NCBI GenBank assembly: GCA_002452735.1
Contig: DKFD01000010.1
Span: 1-16,219, forward strand
Source: Patescibacteria group bacterium UBA6805
Lineage (GTDB): Bacteria > Patescibacteriota > Minisyncoccia > Minisyncoccales > Minisyncoccaceae
Direction: 5' to 3'
Length of the DNA stretch: 16,219 nt
Part shown: positions 7,130 to 12,404 of the stretch, in pieces
Layout: each line of letters starts with the position of its first letter
Position numbering within the stretch: position 1 is the first letter of the stretch
Translations under genes and position numbers: made by a program
Notes under the pieces: model-generated
Told to the model about the DNA's origin: nothing
Database searches by the model: none
The model's input: only the letters and a program-made list of their open reading frames with translations

Positions 7130-7911
7130 TATTTCTTAAAAAAGTTAATCAAGGCCCGGGACAATTCCTCGTAATGCCCCCGGTGAGGATTGTGTCCCGT
7201 ATTCCTGATGATTTTCAATTCGGAATTTTTTATCAAATCATTTAAGGCAAAAGCGTCTTCCAAGGGAGCTGCCTGGTCGTGCTCGCCCCAAACAATCAAG
7301 CAGGGCTTGTCCAGTTTCTCCGCCAAATCGCTCATGTCTTCAACAATCACCTTCTTGAATATCTCTTTCATTATCGGGCTGGCGTGATAATAATCGTAAG
7401 CTCCGGCCATTTTGTAGGCGATTTTCTCGAAAAAGGAATAAGCCGGCGTCTTGTCAATTATCTTGGCGCCGTATTTTGCCAAAAACTTGGAAATCTTTTG
7501 CCTCAAGGTCAATCTTTCTTTTCTGATAACCACGGCGGCGCATAAAGCCAATTTTTTAACTGCTTGGCTATTCCTCAGTGTAAATTTCAAAGCCAGGGCT
7601 CCGCCAAAGGAATGACCGACAAGATAGAACTTATCCAAATTCAATTCTTTGACAAAAGCTTCGATAAAACGGACATATTCATCGCTTCCCCAAGCCTCTT
7701 TTGGCGCCGGAGTTTCGCCAAAGCCCGGCAAATCAAGGGCAATAGCCTCAAAGCCATTATCAGCCAGATAATAAGACACGCTTCTCCAGGAATAGGAAGT
7801 GGCGCTCCAGCCGTGCAGAATCAAAACCTTTTCTTCGCTTTGGCCAACCACCCGGTATCTCGTATTGAGTCCCGAGACCAATATTGTTTTTTCTCTCAAC
7901 TCAACGCTCAT
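7129..7911 (-). CDS. Alpha/beta-hydrolase fold protein
   Basis: The 260-residue protein has the standard order of hydrolase landmarks: oxyanion region LILHGWSATSYSW (30-42), LDLPGFGET (59-67), the nucleophile elbow GHSFGG with Ser101, the acid in WGEHDQAAP (Asp212), and the base in NTGHNPHRG (His240). A helical cap lies between about 125 and 190 (basic, with Lys/Arg-rich helices). No signal peptide or membrane helix is seen, so it should be cytosolic. Family members cleave esters, amides or C-C bonds, and some act as acyltransferases; the substrate cannot be read from sequence. Its start overlaps serS by 4 nt and its stop overlaps the Mur ligase start by 1 nt. Tight coupling to the Mur ligase suggests a shared pathway, for example removing or transferring an acyl or aminoacyl group on the ligase product (inference). 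Confidence 0.82.
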   Translation of the reverse strand: MSVELREKTILVSGLNTRYRVVGQSEEKVLILHGWSATSYSWRSVSYYLADNGFEAIALDLPGFGETPAPKEAWGSDEYVRFIEAFVKELNLDKFYLVGHSFGGALALKFTLRNSQAVKKLALCAAVVIRKERLTLRQKISKFLAKYGAKIIDKTPAYSFFEKIAYKMAGAYDYYHASPIMKEIFKKVIVEDMSDLAEKLDKPCLIVWGEHDQAAPLEDAFALNDLIKNSELKIIRNTGHNPHRGHYEELSRALINFFKK

Positions 7912-9176
7912 TTTCTTTTTATTTCCTTAAATCCCAGATATTGGTATAAAACCTTGGGAATCCTGACGCTCCCGTCCTTTTGCTGATTGTTCTCCAAAAG
8001 AGGCATAAGAATCCTCGGCGTGGCAATGCCAGTGTTATTCAAAGAATGAGCGAATTTGATTTCTCCTTCTTTCGTTTTGTATCTTATGTTCAACCGCCTG
8101 GTCTGGAAGTCGAAGAAATACGAAGAAGAATGCGTTTCCCGATAACGGTTCTGGGAAGGAACCCAGCATTCTATGTCATATTTCTTGACCTGACCCAGCC
8201 CCAAATCGCCGGTGCAGTTCAAGACAACGCGATAAGGAATTTCCAGGCCCTGAAGGATTTCTTCGGCATTCCTGGTGATTTCTTCGTGGAGCCTGACTGA
8301 TTCTTCTTTGTCGTTCCTGCAAAAAAGCACCTGCTCCAGCTTCATGAATTCGTGAACCCTGAAAACGCCTTGCGTGTCTTTTCCATAGCTTCCGATTTCA
8401 GTTCTGAAGCAGGGAGAAAATCCCAGATATTTCAAGGGCAAATCTTCTTCTTTCAGAATCTCGCCAGCGTGATAGCTCATCACCGGCACCTCGGAAGTGC
8501 CGGCCAGATGCATGTCGTCTCCGGCGCAGTAAACCTCGTTTTTCTGCTGAGGCAGATATCCGGTTCCGACAAGAGCGCTTTCTTTAACCAAAGAAGGAGC
8601 AATCATTAACGTAAATCCTTTTTTTCTTAAAACGTCCATTGCATACTGCCAGATGGCAAAACACAGAAGCGCCGCTTCTTTTTTCAGAAAGTATCCCCGG
8701 AACCCGGCCACGCTGGCTCCCCTTTCAAAGTCAATCAAATCCAAGTCCTCGGCTAATTGAACGTGATCCTTGAGCGTGAAATTAAAGCCGGAAATCTTCC
8801 CCCACTTCCTGACTTCAGCATTGTCCAAATCAGAATCGCCAACGGGGACGGAATCATCGGGAACATTGGGAACCAAAAGCATTAATCTCTTGAACTCTTC
8901 GTCGGCTGATTTGAATTCTTTTTCCTGATTGTCCGAATTCCTGTCCAGTTCCTGCATCTGGGAGATTATGTCCTTTCTTTCCGCTTCACCTTGAGCCAAT
9001 TGTATTCTTTTGTTGGCCTGATTCTTTATGGCATTAAGCTCTTCAATCGCCTTCATCAATTCTCTCCTCTTCTCGTCGAGCTTCAGGAGATAATCAACAT
9101 CGAAATCGACCTTCTTCTTCTGGCAGGCCTCTTTAACCTTTTCGGGATTTTCTTTTATGAATTTAATATCCAACAT
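7908..9176 (-). CDS. serS: Seryl-tRNA synthetase
   Basis: The 422-residue length is typical. The N-terminal antiparallel coiled-coil arm that binds the tRNA(Ser) long variable arm covers about 27-103. The class II core follows, with the TxE loop AGTSEVPVMSYH (225-236), motif 2 SPCFRTEIGSYGKDTQGVFR (254-273) and HEFMKLE, ETHSSSYFFDFQTRRLNIRY (347-366), and motif 3 SLNNTGIATPRILMPLLEN (378-396) with Arg388. Motif 3 is less glycine-rich than usual (ATPR in place of AVGR), which appears to be lineage drift. The enzyme activates serine and charges tRNA(Ser) and tRNA(Sec). It opens the envelope gene run, overlapping the hydrolase by 4 nt. A terminator for the upstream gene ends just before its leader, so transcription should restart here. 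The ATG at 9176 has no clear Shine-Dalgarno. Confidence 0.97.
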   Translation of the reverse strand: MLDIKFIKENPEKVKEACQKKKVDFDVDYLLKLDEKRRELMKAIEELNAIKNQANKRIQLAQGEAERKDIISQMQELDRNSDNQEKEFKSADEEFKRLMLLVPNVPDDSVPVGDSDLDNAEVRKWGKISGFNFTLKDHVQLAEDLDLIDFERGASVAGFRGYFLKKEAALLCFAIWQYAMDVLRKKGFTLMIAPSLVKESALVGTGYLPQQKNEVYCAGDDMHLAGTSEVPVMSYHAGEILKEEDLPLKYLGFSPCFRTEIGSYGKDTQGVFRVHEFMKLEQVLFCRNDKEESVRLHEEITRNAEEILQGLEIPYRVVLNCTGDLGLGQVKKYDIECWVPSQNRYRETHSSSYFFDFQTRRLNIRYKTKEGEIKFAHSLNNTGIATPRILMPLLENNQQKDGSVRIPKVLYQYLGFKEIKRK

Positions 9177-9200
9177 AATCCAAACTTAATTAGTGTAATT

Positions 9201-9229
9201 AGTATATAATAACAGGTTGGGAATAAAAA
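9201..9229 (-). promoter_or_regulatory. Weak candidate promoter of serS
   Basis: The region between the upstream terminator and serS holds a -10-like TATACT (9206-9201, 5 of 6 consensus), about 24 nt before the ATG. At a 17-bp spacing the -35 position reads only TTTTTA, inside the T-run of the terminator. A start signal is expected because the preceding gene appears to be terminated, but the -35 is poor, so the exact site is uncertain. Confidence 0.35.
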
Positions 9230-9251
9230 AACAAGGTGAATGAATCACCTT
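9225..9251 (-). terminator. Rho-independent terminator of the phosphoribosyltransferase gene
   Basis: On the minus strand AAGGTGA (9251-9245) pairs perfectly with TCACCTT (9239-9233) around a 5-nt loop, followed by one G and then seven T (9231-9225). The 5' arm contains the stop codon of the phosphoribosyltransferase gene. It separates that gene from serS. Confidence 0.7.
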
Positions 9252-9886
9252 TTGACAATAAGTTTGTCCCAGTTTTCCTTGGGCCTGTAGCGAACAGAGC
9301 CTTGCCGGCAAAGCGGACACGCTTCTTGGGAAGTCGCCCAGACCTCTCTCTTGACCAGAGCAACGATATTGCGATTGCCAGGCAATTCCGGAGGTCGGTA
9401 AACAATGGTTCCGACAAAGGGCAAAAATTCCACCCAGGACTCATTCTGAGTGCCAACCGCTTCTCTTACGGCGTTCACTGTTCTTAAACTCGTAATGAGC
9501 TCTTCTACCTGCAGGACTATGGAGCCCTCGGGAATGGTCACTCTCTGAAAAGACATTTTACGGGGCTCGGAAGTTTTTTCGGCAAAAGCGTGCTGAACGC
9601 CCAGCCGCTTCGCCACTTCGTAAGAAAAGGTAATAGCCGCATAAGCAGAGCCGACTACCCAGTCGGGATAATTGTTTTCAAGGCCTGCATTGTACAGCTT
9701 TTCGCAAAGGGCTTTGGCCAAGGCTTCGCTCGTTACTGGGTCGCACAGAACTTTCGAACAGTTAAAGTAAGCGTTGCTGCAGAGACCGCCGCTCAGTTCC
9801 GCATGCGAGTCTTGGGGATTCCCGCTGTGAGCCCAGAAAGCCTCACTTTCCTTGAAAATCTCAATAATTCTTTCTTCGGTCAACAT
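9245..9886 (-). CDS. Phosphoribosyltransferase, orotate phosphoribosyltransferase-like
   Basis: The 213-residue protein resembles PyrE-type enzymes, which join orotate and PRPP to orotidine monophosphate. Seen are AELSGGLCSNAYFNC (29-43), matching the PyrE N-terminal pattern of LSSGxHSxxYFxC, and WVVGSAYAAITFSYEVAKRL (76-95), matching the hydrophobic strand and helix before the catalytic loop. The PRPP loop is IVLQVEELITSLRTV (123-137). The acidic pair Glu128-Glu129 is kept but the usual TTGGS reads TSLRT. The C-terminal part has ACPLCRQGSVRYRPKENW (189-206) with only one CxxC. I chose ATG 9886 because GGCGGTGAT, a near-complete Shine-Dalgarno, ends 4 nt upstream; the in-frame GTG at 9895 lies within that element. 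No other pyrimidine gene is present, so salvage or another base is possible. Confidence 0.72.
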   Translation of the reverse strand: MLTEERIIEIFKESEAFWAHSGNPQDSHAELSGGLCSNAYFNCSKVLCDPVTSEALAKALCEKLYNAGLENNYPDWVVGSAYAAITFSYEVAKRLGVQHAFAEKTSEPRKMSFQRVTIPEGSIVLQVEELITSLRTVNAVREAVGTQNESWVEFLPFVGTIVYRPPELPGNRNIVALVKREVWATSQEACPLCRQGSVRYRPKENWDKLIVKR

Positions 9887-9900
9887 TTTTATCACCGCCC
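9887..9900 (-). promoter_or_regulatory. Strong Shine-Dalgarno that fixes the phosphoribosyltransferase start
   Basis: The minus-strand sequence GGGCGGTGATAAAA directly precedes ATG 9886. GGCGGTGAT differs by one base from GGAGGTGAT, the complement of the 16S rRNA tail, with correct spacing. Most other genes here have no such site, so this gene stands out and its start is well defined. Confidence 0.65.
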
Positions 9901-9921
9901 AAATTTAAAGGGGCTAAAATC

Positions 9922-9950
9922 CGTATATCAAAAGAAAAAATACTTGTCAA
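9922..9950 (-). promoter_or_regulatory. Sigma70-type promoter of the phosphoribosyltransferase gene
   Basis: Minus-strand TTGACA (9950-9945) is separated by 17 bp from TATACG (9927-9922, 4 of 6). A start near 9915 would give a leader of about 28 nt containing the Shine-Dalgarno. The -35 is one arm of a perfect inverted repeat shared with the plus-strand promoter. Confidence 0.6.
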
Positions 9951-9964
9951 ATGTCCCTTGACAA
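9944..9964. repeat. Perfect inverted repeat between divergent genes, each arm a -35 box
   Basis: TTGTCAA (9944-9950) and TTGACAA (9958-9964) are perfect reverse complements separated by 7 bp. Each arm contains the TTGACA -35 of one of the two divergent promoters, read away from the centre. The arrangement could simply be two back-to-back -35 boxes or could also bind a dimeric regulator. Confidence 0.6.
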
Positions 9965-9985
9965 ACATTTAAAAAGTGGTATTTA
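9958..9985 (+). promoter_or_regulatory. Candidate promoter of the plus-strand membrane protein gene
   Basis: A perfect -35 TTGACA (9958-9963) is followed after 16 bp by TATTTA (9980-9985, only 3 of 6). The ATG at 9992 begins 7 nt after this -10, so an mRNA from it would start at or next to the initiation codon (leaderless or nearly so). The weak -10 lowers confidence. Confidence 0.4.
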
Positions 9986-9991
9986 AAAAAT

Positions 9992-10420
9992 ATGCCCTTT
10001 GAAATTGTTGACGCCGTGATAGGCGTAATAGTGGGTATCCTCTCCTGCTATGTCGGCTGGAAAGGGATTACTGTATGGCTGAATGAAACACCGGTAGAAT
10101 CATCAGGAATCTTCAATTTCATAAAAAAGTCGGAAATGACAGAAGCCGTGAACATAGCTCTTACTGTCATCTGCGGTATTGCCGTAATTTCCGGCCTCTT
10201 GCTGATTCTGGTCTCCGTATTTGGCGGAAAAGTGGTGATAGGAATGCCCTTGGGCGCCATGGTTTTCCTGATCGGATGGAGATTGTGCCAAAAACACCCG
10301 AGCGGAAATCTTGAGGCTCTTGGAATAATCGCAATTATTGGTGGCGGATTCCTGCTGGTCTGGACAATCCTCCAAATCATATTCCGAGCGCTCTTTTGGA
10401 AATTATTATTCGGCTTCTAA
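9992..10420 (+). CDS. Small four-helix membrane protein of unknown function
   Basis: I do not recognise this family. The 142-residue product has four clear hydrophobic segments (about 7-30, 52-76, 80-97, 108-131). There is a short polar loop between the first two (31-51: NETPVESSG then KKSEM), a basic patch WRLCQKHPSG at 96-105, and an aromatic C-terminus. Glycine-rich helices such as IIAIIGGGFLLVW (112-124) suggest tight helix packing. It is the only gene on the plus strand, divergent from the phosphoribosyltransferase and convergent with lysS, and it has its own terminator. Reality is supported by the TTGACA element upstream, the hairpin-T terminator exactly at its stop codon, and membrane-protein composition across the whole frame. 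Opposite-strand frames here are shadows. No catalytic motif is visible. Confidence 0.75.
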   Translation: MPFEIVDAVIGVIVGILSCYVGWKGITVWLNETPVESSGIFNFIKKSEMTEAVNIALTVICGIAVISGLLLILVSVFGGKVVIGMPLGAMVFLIGWRLCQKHPSGNLEALGIIAIIGGGFLLVWTILQIIFRALFWKLLFGF

Positions 10421-10438
10421 TCAAGAAGCCGTTTTTTT
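10411..10438 (+). terminator. Rho-independent terminator of the membrane protein gene
   Basis: CGGCTTC (10411-10417) pairs perfectly with GAAGCCG (10425-10431) around a 7-nt loop and is followed by seven T (10432-10438). The first arm is coding sequence and the loop holds the TAA stop. The T-run reaches the lysS stop codon at 10437, so the convergent genes share this end. Read on the minus strand the hairpin is followed by AATAATAATT, a poorer T-tract. Confidence 0.8.
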
Positions 10439-11891
10439 ATTCTTTCGGCTTCATTAAGGGAAACAGAATGACTTCCCTCAAAGAATCCGAATCGGTAATA
10501 ATGGAAACAAGCCGGTCGATACCCAGCCCGAAGCCAGCAGCCGGAGGCATTCCGTATTCCAGGGCTTCGATAAATTCTTCATCAGACCTTTGGGCCTCTT
10601 CAAATCCGCCCTTGAACATTCTTTCCTGCTCTTTGAATCTTTTTTGCTGTTCTATGGGGTCGTTCAGTTCCGAAAAAGCGTTAACGATTTCAGCACCGGC
10701 AACCACCACCTGGAAACTGGCCAATTTCTCGTGGTCAATGTTCTTGGCCAGAGGCTGGAATCCGTAAGGATGATTAATGACAAAAGTCGGCTGGACTATC
10801 TTCGGCCGGCAATATTTTTTGTAAATCTCGTCGGCAATATTAGCCTTGTCTGCTCCTTTCAATATCTCTATGCCTAATTCCTTGGCTTTTTTACCCAAAG
10901 CCGCCTCGTTCACGTCTTGGTATTTAATGCCCGTGTATTTCTCAAGCAAAGCGAAAAACTCAATCCGCTCCCAGGGCTTTTTGAAGTTAATTTTTTTCTT
11001 CCCGTATTCAATCTCCGTCTTTCCCGAAATTCTTTTCAGGATTTTTTCAAACATCTCCTCGGTCATCTTCATCAACTCCCTGTAGTCGGCATAAGCCCAG
11101 TAAAACTCCAGCATGGTAAAGTCGGGGTTATGAAATTTGTCCACGCCCTCGTTCCTGAAGCACTTCCCTATCTCGTAAACTTTCTCAAACCCTCCCACCA
11201 ATAATCTCTTTAAATACAGTTCGGGAGAAATCCTCAAAAACAAATCTATGTCCAGGGCGTTAAGGTGGGTCTTAAACGGCTTGGCTCTCGCTCCCCCGTA
11301 GATTGTCTGTAAAATCGGCGTTTCCACTTCAAAAAATCCCTTCTTGTCCAAAAAACTTCTGATTTCTTTAATCAGGATGGAACGAATCTCAAATTTATTC
11401 TTAACTTCGGGAGAAAAAATCAAATCCAGATATCTTTTTCTGTATCTTTCTTCAACGTCCTTCAAACCGTGCCATTTCTCGGGTAATGGTCTCAGGCTTT
11501 TAGCAATCATTTTAAAGTCCCTTCCTTCAACTGTTTTTTCTTCTCTTTTGGTTTTGAAGAGAGCCCCTCTTACCTCAATAAAATCGCCGATGTCGAAATA
11601 GTCAAGGAAAAACTGGTAGTTCTTTTCTCCCAGCCGGTCCCTGGTAAACATGGCCTGAATTTTACCCGTCCCGTCTTCAAAATCAAAAAAGGTCAAGGCG
11701 CCGTGAGACCTGATTGTTCTTATCCTCCCGACCAGAATCACTTCTTGAGAGCCAATTTTGCTGAAATCCTTTAAAACCTCGTCAACCTGATGGGTTCTTT
11801 TAACGCTTATGGGATAAGGGGAAAAAGCGAGGTTTTCAAGCTTCTGTCTTTTTTCTATTCGATTTTGCCTGATTTCATCAGATGTTGACAT
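10437..11891 (-). CDS. lysS: Lysyl-tRNA synthetase, class II
   Basis: The 484-residue length is typical of bacterial class II LysRS. The N-terminal OB-fold anticodon-binding domain covers about 50-140 (VILVGRIRTIRSHGALTFFDF at about 51-71). The catalytic core includes the motif 1 region KGFFEVETPIL (184-194), motif 2 CFRNEGVDKFHNPDFTMLEF (244-263), and motif 3 GFGLGIDRLVSIITDSDSLR (453-472) with Arg460. The enzyme charges tRNA(Lys). I place the start at ATG 11891, one base after the greA stop. An in-frame TTG at 11900 would overlap greA by 8 nt and is less likely. No Shine-Dalgarno is apparent at either, so coupling to greA translation is likely. The 3' end meets the convergent plus-strand gene with 16 nt between the two stop codons. 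Confidence 0.96.
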   Translation of the reverse strand: MSTSDEIRQNRIEKRQKLENLAFSPYPISVKRTHQVDEVLKDFSKIGSQEVILVGRIRTIRSHGALTFFDFEDGTGKIQAMFTRDRLGEKNYQFFLDYFDIGDFIEVRGALFKTKREEKTVEGRDFKMIAKSLRPLPEKWHGLKDVEERYRKRYLDLIFSPEVKNKFEIRSILIKEIRSFLDKKGFFEVETPILQTIYGGARAKPFKTHLNALDIDLFLRISPELYLKRLLVGGFEKVYEIGKCFRNEGVDKFHNPDFTMLEFYWAYADYRELMKMTEEMFEKILKRISGKTEIEYGKKKINFKKPWERIEFFALLEKYTGIKYQDVNEAALGKKAKELGIEILKGADKANIADEIYKKYCRPKIVQPTFVINHPYGFQPLAKNIDHEKLASFQVVVAGAEIVNAFSELNDPIEQQKRFKEQERMFKGGFEEAQRSDEEFIEALEYGMPPAAGFGLGIDRLVSIITDSDSLREVILFPLMKPKE

Positions 11892-11892
11892 A

Positions 11893-12351
11893 TTAGTCAA
11901 TCTTCAAAACCTTGTATGTGGTGGATCCCTTAGGGGTGATTATTTCCACCTGCGCTCCTTGGGGCTTATTTAAAAGCGCCTGTCCCAAAGGAGACTTGAA
12001 AGAAAGACGCTTTTCAATGGGGTCGGCCTCTTCTTCCCCCACGATTTCAAAACGCTGTTCGCCAGTTCCATCAAACAAAGTGACCAAAGATCCGATCTGA
12101 ATCCAGCCAGCATGATTGTCTTTCTTAATCAGCTTGGCGGCATTAACCAGCCTCTCCAGCTCCGCTATTTTTCCTTCCAAAAAAGCCTGGTTTTCTTTGG
12201 CTTCGTCATAAGCGGCGTTCTCGGAAAGATCTCCAAAAGAAATGGCTTCTTTCAATTCCTCGGAAATTTTAACCCTCTCTTCTTTTTTCAGCCTTTCCAG
12301 TTCTTTTTTGAGCTTGTCCAGCCCTTCCCGGGTTATGTATTTTTCTTCCAT
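11893..12351 (-). CDS. greA: Transcription elongation factor GreA
   Basis: The 152-residue protein has the two-domain GreA form. The N-terminal coiled-coil finger covers about 1-75, starting EEKYITREGLDKLKKELERL. The tip SFGDLSENAAYDEAKENQAF carries the acidic residues Asp41 and Glu44 that reach the RNA polymerase active site through the secondary channel. The C-terminal FKBP-like domain covers about 80-152, with VTLFDGTG and SPLGQALLNKPQGAQVEI. GreA stimulates cleavage of backtracked transcripts. It lies 49 bp after PBP2 and directly before lysS; greA-lysS linkage is common in bacteria. The 49-bp gap holds a candidate promoter and a palindrome, so greA-lysS is probably transcribed separately from the mre genes, at least in part. 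Confidence 0.96.
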   Translation of the reverse strand: MEEKYITREGLDKLKKELERLKKEERVKISEELKEAISFGDLSENAAYDEAKENQAFLEGKIAELERLVNAAKLIKKDNHAGWIQIGSLVTLFDGTGEQRFEIVGEEEADPIEKRLSFKSPLGQALLNKPQGAQVEIITPKGSTTYKVLKID

Positions 12352-12361
12352 ATTGGTACTT

Positions 12362-12380
12362 TATTGTTATTTGAACAATA
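12362..12380. repeat. Perfect 7-bp inverted repeat overlapping the greA promoter
   Basis: TATTGTT (12362-12368) and AACAATA (12374-12380) are perfect reverse complements around 5 bp (ATTTG). The repeat covers most of the -10 box and the predicted transcription start of greA, a normal position for a repressor operator. It is too AT-rich and lacks a T-run, so it is not a terminator. Confidence 0.5.
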
Positions 12381-12404
12381 TATCACATATCAAAAACAAA
12401 TCAA
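12377..12404 (-). promoter_or_regulatory. Candidate promoter of greA-lysS with extended -10
   Basis: Minus strand: TTGATT (12404-12399, 4 of 6, overlapping the PBP2 stop codon), a 16-bp spacer, then TATATT (12382-12377, 5 of 6), preceded by TGA, which gives an extended -10 (TGNTATATT). A start near 12370 leaves a leader of about 18-20 nt. It overlaps a perfect inverted repeat. Confidence 0.45.

Noticed and set aside
9252..9257. Plus-strand TTGACA near the phosphoribosyltransferase end
   Set aside because: It has no matching -10 and no gene downstream on that strand.
9199..9456. Minus-strand frame of 85 codons overlapping the phosphoribosyltransferase 3' end and terminator
   Set aside because: It is out of frame with the phosphoribosyltransferase and runs through the terminator hairpin and its T-run.
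9889..9895. GTG at 9895 as start of the phosphoribosyltransferase
   Set aside because: The GTG is part of the Shine-Dalgarno GGCGGTGAT, which is correctly spaced for ATG 9886.
11885..11890. Plus-strand TTGACA at the lysS start
   Set aside because: No -10 at a proper distance and no plus-strand gene follows.
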